Shown here: positions 54,260 to 63,420 of the stretch, in pieces
Layout: every line of letters starts with the position of its first letter
How positions within the stretch are numbered: position 1 is the first letter of the stretch
Assembly (NCBI GenBank): GCA_002438605.1
Contig: DJPR01000040.1
Coordinates: 29,911 to 93,910, forward strand
From: Ruminococcus sp. UBA6407
Lineage (GTDB): Bacteria > Bacillota > Clostridia > Oscillospirales > Ruminococcaceae
Direction of reading: 5' to 3'
DNA: 64,000 bases
Program-made: the position numbers and the translations under genes
The notes under the pieces: generated by a model
What the model was told of the DNA's origin: nothing
What the model saw: the letters and a program-made list of their open reading frames with translations, nothing else
Databases searched by the model: none

Positions 54260-55186
54260 ATGAATATAAAGGATATACAGACGGAAATAATCAAGCTGAA
54301 AAAGGAAACAAATACTGCAATTTTAGCACACAGCTATCAGGGCAGGGAAATAATTGAAATTGCAGATTTCACAGGTGACAGCTACAAGCTGAGTGTTGAC
54401 GCAAAAGGTGTTGACGCTGACAATATTTTATTCTGTGGAGTTCATTTTATGGCTGAAACAGCAAAAATGCTTTCGCCTGATAAAAGGGTTTTTCTTGCAA
54501 ATTCACTTGCAGGCTGCCCTATGGCGGAACAAATGGAGGCAGAGTTCATTCAGCGTATAAAGGAACAGGAGCCTGACAGAGCTGTTGTTGCATATATCAA
54601 TACAACTGCAAGTCTTAAAGCAGTTTGTGATGTGTGTGTTACGTCATCATCAGCACTCAAAATAGTAAGGGCTATGGACGCTGAGAAAATTTTATTTATC
54701 CCTGACTGCAACCTTGGCGATTATGTAAAGAGAAATGTTCCCGAAAAGGATATTAAGCTTTTACAGGGCGGCTGTCCCGTACACGCATCGGTGACTGTAA
54801 GTGACCTTGAAAATGCAAAAAAGCTGCACCCGAATGCACTTGTGCTTGTTCACCCCGAATGTATTCCTGCCGTAACACAACAGGCGGATTATGCAGGTTC
54901 AACATCGGGAATTATGAATTATGCAAAGAAGTCTGATGCAAAAGAATTTATAATAGGAACTGAAATTTCAATTGTTGAACACTTGCAGTATGAATGTCCT
55001 GAAAAGAAATTCTATCCGCTTTCAAAGAAAATTGTATGTCCGAACATGAAGCTGACAACACTTATGGACGTTTATAACTCGCTAAAAGGAATAAATAACG
55101 GAGAGGCATTTGAAATTCACATGACAGACGAGCAGATTAATTCCTCACGCAGATGCATTGATGAAATGATAAGATTAGGCGGCTGA
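54260..55186 (+). CDS. nadA: Quinolinate synthase NadA
   Basis: 308 residues. A 4Fe-4S enzyme that condenses iminoaspartate and DHAP to quinolinate for NAD. AHSYQGREIIEIADFTGDSYKLS, CGVHFMAETAKML and HPECIPAVTQQADYAGSTSGIM are typical; cluster cysteines are probably in FCGVHF, HPEC and VCPNMK. No nadB or nadC is adjacent in this window. GAGGAG precedes ATG. Confidence 0.93.
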   Translation: MNIKDIQTEIIKLKKETNTAILAHSYQGREIIEIADFTGDSYKLSVDAKGVDADNILFCGVHFMAETAKMLSPDKRVFLANSLAGCPMAEQMEAEFIQRIKEQEPDRAVVAYINTTASLKAVCDVCVTSSSALKIVRAMDAEKILFIPDCNLGDYVKRNVPEKDIKLLQGGCPVHASVTVSDLENAKKLHPNALVLVHPECIPAVTQQADYAGSTSGIMNYAKKSDAKEFIIGTEISIVEHLQYECPEKKFYPLSKKIVCPNMKLTTLMDVYNSLKGINNGEAFEIHMTDEQINSSRRCIDEMIRLGG

Positions 55187-55188
55187 TT

Positions 55189-56226
55189 ATGAAAGAAATT
55201 GCAGAAAAGCTTTATGAAACACATAATCTTACAGATAGTGAATATAAACAGCTCATTGAAACCGAGGATAAGGAAACAGCAGAGCTTTTACGCTCACTAG
55301 CTGATGAAACACGTCAGAAGTATTATGGCAAAAAGGTTTTTTTGAGAGGACTTATTGAAATTTCAAGCTATTGCAGAAATGACTGCCTTTACTGCGGAAT
55401 AAGAAAGAGCAATAAAACTGCGGAACGTTACAGACTTTCAGCCGAAGATATTTTTTCATGCTGCGAAAACGGCTATAAACTGGGGTTTAGGACGTTTGTA
55501 CTGCAAGGTGGAGAAGATTTGTACTTTACTAATGAAAAAATTTATGATATAATTAAAAATATTAGAGAAAAGTACAACGATTGTGCAATTACTCTTTCAT
55601 TGGGAGAGCGTTCAGAGGAATGTTACCGCTTGTGGAAGGAGGCAGGTGCAGACAGATATCTGCTTCGTCATGAAACAGCTGACAGTGAGCTGTACGGAAA
55701 GCTTCATCCTGCGGAAATGTCGTTTGAAAACAGGAAGAAATGCCTGTTTACCCTGAAAAAGCTGGGGTATCAGACAGGCTCAGGCTTTATGGTGGGAGTA
55801 CCTTTTCAGACTTCTGACAATCTTGTAAGCGATATACGTTTTCTTCAAAAGCTTAACCCTGAAATGATAGGAATAGGCCCTTTTGTGCCTCATCACAGCA
55901 CTCCGTTCAGGGAAGAAAAACAGGGAACGCTTGAATTGACTCTCAGATTGCTTAGTATATTGCGTCTTACTTTTCCTAAGGTTCTTTTGCCGTCAACAAC
56001 AGCACTTGGTACAATTCACCCGAAAGGCAGAGAGCTTGGACTTCAGGCAGGCGGAAATGTTGTTATGCCTAATCTTTCGCCTGTAAGCGTTCGTAAGAAG
56101 TACGAGCTTTATGATAATAAGATATGTACAGGTGAAGAAGCGGCAGAATGCAGAGTATGTCTGGAAAACAGGATAAATTCAGCAGGATATGTTGTTTCAT
56201 GCGAACGTGGCGACGCAGCAATTTGA
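55189..56226 (+). CDS. hydE: [FeFe]-hydrogenase maturase HydE (radical SAM)
   Basis: 345 residues. VFLRGLIEISSYCRNDCLYCGIRKSN holds the CX3CX2C cluster; FRTFVLQGGEDLYFT and MIGIGPFVPHHSTPF are HydE-like. It helps build the H-cluster. The C-terminal CRVCLENRINSAGY resembles the second cysteine set in some HydE. The hydF, hydG and hydrogenase genes are not in the window. It begins 2 bp after nadA. BioB and PylB are less likely by these motifs. Confidence 0.88.
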   Translation: MKEIAEKLYETHNLTDSEYKQLIETEDKETAELLRSLADETRQKYYGKKVFLRGLIEISSYCRNDCLYCGIRKSNKTAERYRLSAEDIFSCCENGYKLGFRTFVLQGGEDLYFTNEKIYDIIKNIREKYNDCAITLSLGERSEECYRLWKEAGADRYLLRHETADSELYGKLHPAEMSFENRKKCLFTLKKLGYQTGSGFMVGVPFQTSDNLVSDIRFLQKLNPEMIGIGPFVPHHSTPFREEKQGTLELTLRLLSILRLTFPKVLLPSTTALGTIHPKGRELGLQAGGNVVMPNLSPVSVRKKYELYDNKICTGEEAAECRVCLENRINSAGYVVSCERGDAAI

Positions 56227-56286
56227 TTTTGCAAAGATTAATGCAGTAAACAGACATCACTTAAAACACTATTTTGGGAGGACATT

Positions 56287-57231
56287 ATGAGCATTAAATT
56301 TCATTTACCAAGCTTTACAGACCATTTCAGATTTAACATGGTATTTCTTTCTATGATGGAAAACTGCAAGGACTTTCTTCGTGATGATGTAGAAATAGCG
56401 TCAATATTCGGTGTGTTTCCTCCGTCCATATGGAATGGCGGACGTACACAGGTAGGTACCTGTGACCCGAAATTTATTGAAACAGTAATAAAAACGATTA
56501 ACGGCAAGGGCATTCCTCTTCGTTTTACATTTACAAATCCAATGCTTGAGGAAAAGCACCTTGAAGATAAATTCTGCAACAACATAATGCGTCTTGCAGA
56601 TAACGGTCTGAATGAAGTAATAGTAGTATCGTCATTGCTGGAGGGGTACATAAGAAAAAATTATCCGAAATATAAAATAACAAGCTCAACCTGCAAGCGT
56701 CTTGACAGTGTAGATGCTCTTAATGAGGAGCTTGAAAAGGACTATAATCTTGTTGTTATGGACTATGACCTCAACAACAGATTTGAACTTCTGGAACAGA
56801 TAAAGCATAAGGACAGATGTGAAATCCTCGTTAATTCATGCTGTCAGCCGAAATGTAAAAGAAGATCACAGCATTATAAGGACATTGGTTTACAGCAGAT
56901 AGCTTACTGTGAATATCTGGAGAAATATCCTGACGGACGTTTTACTAAGGAAAACCTGCCTGAGGGCATTGAACTTTTTGAATGTCCGAGTATGGATTCA
57001 ACACTGTTTCAGATCAAGGACTACTGTACTCATATTACTCCTGATGATATTTTCAATAAGTATGTTCCAATGGGATTTAATCAGTTTAAAATTGAGGGAA
57101 GAACCTCAGGCATGTTTAATCTTATGGAAACTTATATGTACTATCTGGTTAAGCCGGAGTATCGTGATGAAGCACGTTTTCTGTTCATGATAAATCTTAA
57201 AGAGAATGGAATTATAAATTGCAGAGGTTAA
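56287..57231 (+). CDS. Conserved protein of unknown function, cysteine-containing, possibly U32-peptidase-like barrel
   Basis: 314 residues, soluble. I do not recognise a named family. NEVIVVSSLLEGYIRKNYPKYKITSSTCKRLDSVDALNEEL and CEILVNSCCQPKCKRRSQHY resemble the barrel strands and cysteine cluster of U32-type proteins, as does FNQFKIEGRTS near the end. Four closely spaced cysteines suggest a metal or Fe-S site. GGGAGG precedes ATG. It follows hydE by 60 bp and ends at a terminator. Confidence 0.55.
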   Translation: MSIKFHLPSFTDHFRFNMVFLSMMENCKDFLRDDVEIASIFGVFPPSIWNGGRTQVGTCDPKFIETVIKTINGKGIPLRFTFTNPMLEEKHLEDKFCNNIMRLADNGLNEVIVVSSLLEGYIRKNYPKYKITSSTCKRLDSVDALNEELEKDYNLVVMDYDLNNRFELLEQIKHKDRCEILVNSCCQPKCKRRSQHYKDIGLQQIAYCEYLEKYPDGRFTKENLPEGIELFECPSMDSTLFQIKDYCTHITPDDIFNKYVPMGFNQFKIEGRTSGMFNLMETYMYYLVKPEYRDEARFLFMINLKENGIINCRG

Positions 57232-57232
57232 A

Positions 57233-57268
57233 AATAAGGGAACACTTGAAAAAAGTGTTCCCCTGTTT
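57233..57268. terminator. Bidirectional terminator
   Basis: GGGAACACTT / AAGTGTTCCC followed by a T-rich tail (CTGTTTTT) between convergent genes. Confidence 0.85.
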
Positions 57269-58669
57269 TTATGCCTTTTTTCTGAGCTTTCTGCTCACTG
57301 AAATAAATATTATTCCTATAAGCAATTCAATGCAGCCGATAAGTGAAAACAATTTAACTGACGGCATTAAAAGCTTTCCTGTAATCATCAAAGGACAGCT
57401 TGATGATACTGACATCAAGAATAATGCAATTGCAGTAATTGCGGAGATTAACCCTGAAATAAGGAATGATGTGCCATATCTGCCTGTGATGTATCTGCCT
57501 TTTTTGCGAAGTATGACAGCCTGCCAGATCATAATCAAAACAGTCATTACGGCTGATACGCCGATAATTACATAAATTACAATATATGTATTTCTGAAAT
57601 CAAATCCAAACTCGCTTTTCCAGTTTGACGGAGTTAAATATTTGCTTTCTTCCGTATCATCAAATTGAGATTCAATTTCTATGTAATCAGATTCCTTGAC
57701 TGTATATCCAAGGTCAGCTTCAATAATATCAGCATTATTTCTTACAAAATCTGAAATATCTTCAGCAGTTAAAGATGCTTTACCCTTACCGAGAAGTACC
57801 ATATCAGCATATTTGCCGAGTGTTTCTGCTGTAAATGACTGAATATCAGACTCCTCCATAAAGTTTCTGAGATGTTTTTCTTCAACGCCGTAATTGTTTT
57901 TGAGATTGTCATCAAGCTGGTCATATATATAGGAAACAACAGATTTTCCATTATCTGTTTCAGCGTCCATGAGAGCATTTATTTTGATTTTATTGAATGA
58001 CTTTTGAACACTGTTTCCGTTTATTGAAAATCTGACTGATACAGCAGTATTTAAAAGAACCATGAATATAATCGAAAATACTACTAAAACCGAAGCTCCG
58101 AATCTTCTTCCTCGTGAAACATTTGTTGGGGTATCTTCCTCAACAGGCATTACCTCACTATATTCCTCGGAAAAATCAGTATTATATGAATTGCCATTAT
58201 CAGCAGACTGTGTGGACGAATATTCATTTATGTGAGTATCGTCCTGAATAACTGTTGAACTGCTGTCTGAAAAATCTGCTGATGGCTTTTCATGCATAGT
58301 ATCATTTACAGCAGATGCCTGCACATTGTTGAATGAATCAGCATTATCGGATTTTATTTCAGCAGATTGCTCTGTAAAGTCATGGTTATTGTCAGAGAGC
58401 TGACTGCCTGAACTTGATATTTCAGTAAAATCAGAGGTTTGCGATTTATCATCAGTATGAACCTCAGTATTTTTTTCAATGCTGACAGGTCTTTTTGGCG
58501 GAATATAGATATAATCTTCCGTATCTGTATCTAATGGACTGCTTGTATTCCGGCTTGACTTATTTTCGCTGTTCTTAACCTCATTCAATGAAATTGAAGT
58601 CGGAGTTCCGCATCTGGTGCAGAATTTTGCGTTGTCATCAAGTTTATTACCGCATTTTTGGCAAAACAT
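57269..58669 (-). CDS. Zinc-ribbon membrane protein with long disordered linker
   Basis: 466 residues. N-terminal zinc ribbon FCQKCGNKLDDNAKFCTRCGTP (two CXXC pairs). An acidic Ser/Asp/Asn-rich linker (about 28-185) is followed by a TM helix (about 193-213), an extracellular region (about 215-355) and three further TM helices (about 358-460). GGAGG precedes ATG. The arrangement resembles clostridial zinc-ribbon membrane proteins of unknown role. Confidence 0.75.
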   Translation of the reverse strand: MFCQKCGNKLDDNAKFCTRCGTPTSISLNEVKNSENKSSRNTSSPLDTDTEDYIYIPPKRPVSIEKNTEVHTDDKSQTSDFTEISSSGSQLSDNNHDFTEQSAEIKSDNADSFNNVQASAVNDTMHEKPSADFSDSSSTVIQDDTHINEYSSTQSADNGNSYNTDFSEEYSEVMPVEEDTPTNVSRGRRFGASVLVVFSIIFMVLLNTAVSVRFSINGNSVQKSFNKIKINALMDAETDNGKSVVSYIYDQLDDNLKNNYGVEEKHLRNFMEESDIQSFTAETLGKYADMVLLGKGKASLTAEDISDFVRNNADIIEADLGYTVKESDYIEIESQFDDTEESKYLTPSNWKSEFGFDFRNTYIVIYVIIGVSAVMTVLIMIWQAVILRKKGRYITGRYGTSFLISGLISAITAIALFLMSVSSSCPLMITGKLLMPSVKLFSLIGCIELLIGIIFISVSRKLRKKA

Positions 58670-58830
58670 ATAATGTACCTCCGTAAAATATAATTATGCA
58701 AGTGTGACGCTGCACGAAGTTTGTACTGAATTATTTACAGCTTAAAAAGCACCACACATGAAATAATTATATCCTATTTTTGCCGTTAAGTCAAATAAAT
58801 AAACTGAGTATTAGTAAGAAGATTACACTA

Positions 58831-59472
58831 TTAAAGAGTTTTGCAATATGTTAAGGCACATACATATTCTGCTCTGCATGATTTTAAAACACCTGCCGCC
58901 TCTTTCAGCGTACTTCCTGTGGTGCATATATCGTCAATCAAAAGTATACTTTTGCCATTTACCTGAGATGAATCAGCACGAAAAACTCCTTTCAGATTTT
59001 CAAGACGTTCTTTGCCGTTCAGTTCTTTTTGCGGACGTGTTTTTTTAATCTTTGAAAGACAGCCTGAATTTAATTTTATGCCGCTGAGGATAGAAAGCTC
59101 CTTACCGATAAGCTCAGACTGATTATATCCTCTTTTGCGTTTGTTTGTTTTAAACATTGGAATTGGAACGATAATATCAAACTTGCTGATAATATTTTTT
59201 TCAGTAAGCAGTTTGTTTAGTCCCAGAGCAAAAGCGTAAGCACTGTTTCCGCAAATGCCGTCTTTCAGCAGAAATACGGCAGGCTGTATGTTCTCGTCAT
59301 AACAGCATACAGAATATGCACAGTCGCAGTTTTCGATTTCATGAAAATCAGTATATGGTGTTATTTTTGCTCTGCATTCAGTGCAAAAGTCATCATTATA
59401 ATTTATGATTTTATTGCAGACAGGACATCTTGCAGGATAAAAAAGGTGAAGCAAATATCGTTTAATGTTCAT
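58831..59472 (-). CDS. comF: ComF-family phosphoribosyltransferase-like protein
   Basis: 213 residues. N-terminal zinc motif CPVCNKIINYNDDFCTEC and the PRPP-type loop SILLIDDICTTGSTLKEAA are diagnostic; FKTNKRKRGYNQSELIGKELS is the ComF signature. It acts in DNA uptake or an unknown process. No Shine-Dalgarno is evident before ATG, and a hairpin (59480-59514) lies just upstream, so expression may be low or depend on read-through. Confidence 0.88.
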   Translation of the reverse strand: MNIKRYLLHLFYPARCPVCNKIINYNDDFCTECRAKITPYTDFHEIENCDCAYSVCCYDENIQPAVFLLKDGICGNSAYAFALGLNKLLTEKNIISKFDIIVPIPMFKTNKRKRGYNQSELIGKELSILSGIKLNSGCLSKIKKTRPQKELNGKERLENLKGVFRADSSQVNGKSILLIDDICTTGSTLKEAAGVLKSCRAEYVCALTYCKTL

Positions 59473-59479
59473 AATAAAA

Positions 59480-59516
59480 ATAAATCAAGGGAATACTCTT
59501 TGCAGAGCATTCCCTT
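59480..59516 (-). terminator. Hairpin between recR and comF
   Basis: GGGAATGCTCTGCAAAGAGTATTCCC, an imperfect stem with a short T-rich tail on the minus strand, 18 bp after the recR stop. Confidence 0.6.
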
Positions 59517-59533
59517 TGTGTTTACGGGGTGTA

Positions 59534-60136
59534 TTACATATAATTTCTGTTCTCCAGAGCCTTGTAAAGAGTAACCTCATCCGCATATTCAAGAACTCCG
59601 CCAACAGGAAGTCCGAATGCAAGACGTGATACTCTTACTCCAAGCGGTTTCAGTAATTTAGCAATGTAAAGTGCAGTTGCATCACCCTCAACCGTTGGAT
59701 TTGTAGCCATGATTACTTCTTTTACAGAGCCGTCTGAAATTCTTGCAAGAAGTTCACGAATTTTCAGACAGTCAGGAGTAATTCCGTCCATAGGGGAGAG
59801 AAGTCCGTGAAGAACGTGGTAAACGCCGTTATATTCCCGAGTGCGTTCAAAAGCAGAAACGTCCTTAGGGCCTTCAACAACGCATATAACTGATCTATCC
59901 CTGTTTTCATCAGAGCAAATGGGACAAACCTCACGTTCAGTAAGGTTTTGACAGCATGCACAGTTGTGGACAGTTTTTTTTGCGTTGACAATAGCCTCTG
60001 CAAATTCCTCGGCTTCACTCTCATCCATTGACATAACATGGTATGCCAGACGCTGTGCGGTTTTCATGCCAATGCCGGGGAGCTTTGCAAACTTTTCTGC
60101 AAGGATTATAAGCGGCAGTGCGTTATGGTCAGCCAT
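59534..60136 (-). CDS. recR: Recombination mediator RecR
   Basis: 200 residues. Helix-hairpin-helix ([18 protein letters not shown]), zinc finger [16 protein letters not shown], then Toprim ([33 protein letters not shown]). Part of RecFOR repair. The ATG overlaps the ybaB stop by one base. Confidence 0.96.
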   Translation of the reverse strand: MADHNALPLIILAEKFAKLPGIGMKTAQRLAYHVMSMDESEAEEFAEAIVNAKKTVHNCACCQNLTEREVCPICSDENRDRSVICVVEGPKDVSAFERTREYNGVYHVLHGLLSPMDGITPDCLKIRELLARISDGSVKEVIMATNPTVEGDATALYIAKLLKPLGVRVSRLAFGLPVGGVLEYADEVTLYKALENRNYM

Positions 60137-60480
60137 TAGAATAAGCCCGGAAGTGAAACTCCGCCTGTAATTTTGCTCATTTCTTCTTCTGTTGTCTGCT
60201 CAACATTATTAACAGCCTCGTTTACAGCACTGATAATAAGGTCCTGGAGCATTTCGATATCGTCCTTATCAACAACCTCAGGCTTGATAGTAAGGCTCTT
60301 GATTGTCTTTTTACCTGTAACAACAACCTCTACAGCTCCGCCGCCGACAGTTGCAGTAAAATCTCTTTCTTCAATTTCATTTTGAAGTTCAACGATTTCG
60401 TCCTGCATTTTCTGAGCCTGTTTAACCATAGCGTTCATATTCTGACCGCCAGCCATATTCTTTGGTAATCTTGCTTTCAT
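60136..60480 (-). CDS. YbaB/EbfC nucleoid-associated protein
   Basis: 114 residues. [28 protein letters not shown] and [33 protein letters not shown] match the family. It forms a small DNA-binding dimer. It lies between dnaX and recR, its usual place. AAGGAG precedes ATG. Confidence 0.93.
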   Translation of the reverse strand: MKARLPKNMAGGQNMNAMVKQAQKMQDEIVELQNEIEERDFTATVGGGAVEVVVTGKKTIKSLTIKPEVVDKDDIEMLQDLIISAVNEAVNNVEQTTEEEMSKITGGVSLPGLF

Positions 60481-60536
60481 TCTTAATTCTCCTTAAATTT
60501 TATAAATATTATTATGCAGTAAATATGCAATGTAAT

Positions 60537-62144
60537 TTATTCAACAGCTGTATCAATACTGCTGCTTTGAGCTTTTTTTATCAGATTTTCCGCCATGCTT
60601 TGCTGTTCTTCTTTGGAAACGATGCATTTTGCTTTTACGACATATCTGCTTCCGGTTGCCCTGAGAATAGCCTCATTCAAAGCTGCTGCATTCTCCTTGA
60701 CTTTAAACAAAGTTATGAAAAATCTGTTTTTAGCAATGATGAGGAGGATATTGCCGACAGTTTTAGCTTGAGATTCAGAAAGACTTCCTACAATTGCGGG
60801 GTTGATTTTCTCAAGCTCTGCAAGAACCGCACCCCACTGTTCAAATGTAACCAGATCTTCTGCTTTTACATTTCTGAGGTCAACATTTGGTTTCAGCTCT
60901 GCTTCATTAGCAGGACTGCTGAATTGCTTTGAAGTGATTTCATCGGTTTCAGCCGCAGGGACATTCTGTACCCTTACAGCTCCGCTGCGGATTTTATCCT
61001 CTAACTTTTTTATTTTATCATAAATTTCAGAATTGTCAATAGAAACAGCATTATTTATAGTTATATTTCTGCAAATTCTTATCAAAGCCATTTCAAATTC
61101 AACACGCTTGTTAAGAACCTTGGTCATTCTTTCACGACATTCCTGCAAAACTTCAATTTTCTCCATTACTGCTTCCAGCGAATAGAGTTCGCTGATTTTT
61201 TTCAGCCTTTCAAATTCTTCAGGCATACAAACGATAAGCTCCGCCGCTTTGTCGTCCATAAGCTTTATGAGCATAATATTCCTAAGCTGCATGATAAGCT
61301 CCTCACAGAGCCTTGTGAGGTCTTTTGACATGGAGTGGAGCGAGCTTGTAACCTTCATTGCAGCAGCAGTATCTTCCTTTGGGAAAGCCTCAAGAAGTTC
61401 ATACAAATAGTCACGTCCTGCAATGCCTGCTATTGTTGATACCTCGGCAGAGGTTATGTTTTCGGCACAAACAGAGCATTGGTCAAGAAGGGATAAAGCG
61501 TCACGCATACCGCCGTCAGCTAATTTTGCAATAAGGTTGGCACCGTCCTCAGAAAGCTTTATATTTTCCTTTTCGGAAATATATAAAAGACGTTTTGCAA
61601 TGTCCTCGGTTTTTATTCGTCTGAAATCATATCTCTGACAGCGTGATGTTATAGTTGCAGGAACTTTGTGAATTTCAGTTGTTGCAAGAATAAATTTAAC
61701 GTATGCAGGCGGTTCTTCCATGATTTTAAGAAGTGCATTGAATGCACTGGGAGAAAGCATATGAACCTCATCAATGATGTAAACCTTATAAGTGCATTTT
61801 TCAGGAGTATACACAGTACCCTCACGCAAGTCACGAATATCGTCAACGCCGTTATTTGAAGCAGCGTCAATTTCAATTATGTCTGATAATGCACCTGCAT
61901 CAGCGTCCCTGCATATTTCACATTCAAGGCATGGACTGCCGTTTTGAAGATGCTGACAGTTTACAGCTTTTGCAAGAATTCTGGCACATGTCGTTTTACC
62001 CGTACCCCTTGAGCCTGTAAAAAGGTATGCATGAGCAGTTTTGCCGTTTATTATCTGATTTTTCAGCGTATCGGTTATGTGCTGCTGAGAAATAACATCA
62101 TCAAATGTCAGCGGACGCCATTTGCGGTATAAAGCTTTGTACAA
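60537..62144 (-). CDS. dnaX: DNA polymerase III subunit gamma/tau
   Basis: 535 residues. ALYRKWRPLTFDDVISQQHI, Walker A FTGSRGTGKTTCARIL, zinc module CQHLQNGSPCLECEIC, Walker B YKVYIIDEVHMLS and arginine finger region ATTEIHKVPATITSRCQRYDF. Clamp-loader domain III follows, then a tau-like tail (from about 375). The start is TTG 62142-62144, with AGGAG about 11 nt upstream; no ATG fits the conserved MYKALYRKWRP. It follows the TPR gene by 6 bp. Confidence 0.95.
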   Translation of the reverse strand: MYKALYRKWRPLTFDDVISQQHITDTLKNQIINGKTAHAYLFTGSRGTGKTTCARILAKAVNCQHLQNGSPCLECEICRDADAGALSDIIEIDAASNNGVDDIRDLREGTVYTPEKCTYKVYIIDEVHMLSPSAFNALLKIMEEPPAYVKFILATTEIHKVPATITSRCQRYDFRRIKTEDIAKRLLYISEKENIKLSEDGANLIAKLADGGMRDALSLLDQCSVCAENITSAEVSTIAGIAGRDYLYELLEAFPKEDTAAAMKVTSSLHSMSKDLTRLCEELIMQLRNIMLIKLMDDKAAELIVCMPEEFERLKKISELYSLEAVMEKIEVLQECRERMTKVLNKRVEFEMALIRICRNITINNAVSIDNSEIYDKIKKLEDKIRSGAVRVQNVPAAETDEITSKQFSSPANEAELKPNVDLRNVKAEDLVTFEQWGAVLAELEKINPAIVGSLSESQAKTVGNILLIIAKNRFFITLFKVKENAAALNEAILRATGSRYVVKAKCIVSKEEQQSMAENLIKKAQSSSIDTAVE

Positions 62145-62150
62145 GACAAA

Positions 62151-63071
62151 TCACTCTCCTTTCTGAGATGATGTTGCAGACTTGTTTTCCAGAAGTGAGG
62201 CGGCTTGTATTTCTTTGTAATATGAAGTAAAACCCTGAGAATCGGGAACATGATTTAAAATTGCTTTGCGGTAAAAGTCCTCGCCCTTTTCAAAATCGTG
62301 TAAAAGAGTATAAGCAATTGCACAGCCGCCTAAAGCATTGCCGTAATCCTCATGTCTTTCAACAGCTTCACTGAACCATTTGAGAGCGTCGGCGGCTTTG
62401 TTTTCGGTAAGGTACATTCTTCCGATATCGGTACGGACTATATTGGAATATTGATTGCCGCTTTCAAGCACCTCTTTGTACATTTCAACTGCTCTGTCGA
62501 GTTCACCCATGTCACCGCAGCATCTTGCTTTGAAAATTGGTACAAGATCATTACTGAAGCCGCATGATTCTGCATTTTCGTAATTTGTAAGAGCATTTGC
62601 AGCGTATCCCATAATCTGATAGCATCTTGCAATGTAGAAGCTGAGTACACCTTTTTCAGATTCGGTCAGTTCGTATTCCTTAATTGAAATAAAGGTATCA
62701 AGAGCGTTTTTCAAATCTCTTTTAAAAAGCATATCAAGAGCCTTTGAAAAAAGTTTGTCCTTTTTTTTAAATCCAATAAAATTTTTTCCGATAAGTTCAT
62801 TATCATACTTATGGAAATCCAAAAATTTATAATCTGCACGTTCTTTTACATAAAAAACAAAAGTTATACTCAGGTCGATAATAAGAATAAAGAAGAAAAT
62901 GGTAATCATCATATCGGCTTGATATTCATAATCAGCAGATCCGGAGAGATAATCTATGGAAAATATTAAGGTAAAAAAATAATATGCCCACAGTATGTAT
63001 CTTGCAGACTGTTTTAAAGCAGATAAAAAACAGATAAGGGAGCGTTTCAAATGATTAAAAATGAGCTTCAT
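62151..63071 (-). CDS. Membrane-anchored TPR-repeat protein
   Basis: 306 residues. Two or three N-terminal hydrophobic segments (about 20-85) are followed by tetratricopeptide-like helical repeats (about 115-290): ARCYQIMGYAANALTNYENAESCG, ARCCGDMGELDRAVEMYKEVLESG and GRMYLTENKAADALKWFSEAVERH. It is likely a scaffold for protein contacts; partners are unknown. AAGGAG precedes ATG. It separates SRP RNA from dnaX, an insertion relative to the classical Bacillus order. Confidence 0.8.
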   Translation of the reverse strand: MKLIFNHLKRSLICFLSALKQSARYILWAYYFFTLIFSIDYLSGSADYEYQADMMITIFFFILIIDLSITFVFYVKERADYKFLDFHKYDNELIGKNFIGFKKKDKLFSKALDMLFKRDLKNALDTFISIKEYELTESEKGVLSFYIARCYQIMGYAANALTNYENAESCGFSNDLVPIFKARCCGDMGELDRAVEMYKEVLESGNQYSNIVRTDIGRMYLTENKAADALKWFSEAVERHEDYGNALGGCAIAYTLLHDFEKGEDFYRKAILNHVPDSQGFTSYYKEIQAASLLENKSATSSQKGE

Positions 63072-63109
63072 TTGTTATCAGATCTCCTTTTCGCAACTTC
63101 ATAAAAAGT

Positions 63110-63232
63110 CCGGAACATAGATGTGCAGGCTTGCTGCGGCACACACGACATAGCGCTTAATGCTGCTCGGTTTCCCGCCTGACATGGTTCACGAAGTCCT
63201 GTTGCACAGGGCCCGCACATCTATATTCCGGA
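63110..63232 (-). ncRNA. ffs: Signal recognition particle RNA, small bacterial type
   Basis: On the minus strand the ends pair (CCGGAATATAGATGTGC with GCACATCTATGTTCCGG), giving one long hairpin. The apical region carries GTGAACCATGTCAGGCGGGAAACCGAGCAGCA, with the conserved GTCAGG and GGAAACC-type tetraloop that bind Ffh. No Alu domain, so about 120 nt. It precedes dnaX as in other Firmicutes. Confidence 0.92.
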
Positions 63233-63282
63233 AGTTTTACATAGTATAATTACGGCTAACAGAAACCGCATTCAACTTTAAT

Positions 63283-63311
63283 ATAATAACATAAAAAATA
63301 CAGCCTGTCAA
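63283..63311 (-). promoter_or_regulatory. Predicted sigma-A promoter of SRP RNA
   Basis: On the minus strand, TTGACA (63306-63311), 17-bp spacer, TATTAT (63283-63288), about 50 bp before the mature RNA end. Confidence 0.65.
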
Positions 63312-63381
63312 TACTTTTTTAATGTAAAAACGGGTATAAAAAATAAGAATTTAATAATTTTTTGTATTATGAAATGCCTTT

Positions 63382-63420
63382 AAGGCAATACCACACAAGC
63401 TTCGTGCGATATTGCCTTAA
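63382..63420. repeat. Dispersed palindromic repeat, copy 8
   Basis: AAGGCAATACCACACAAGC / TTCGTGCGATATTGCCTT, a hairpin with a few mismatches. A further CATTGTGCGGTG runs into the 3' end of the neighbouring membrane-protein gene. Confidence 0.75.

Noticed and set aside
58690-58765. Further copy of the dispersed palindrome upstream of the zinc-ribbon gene (GCTGCACGAAGTTTG ... AAGCACCACACATG)
   Set aside because: Similarity is too weak and the arms no longer pair; at most a decayed relic.
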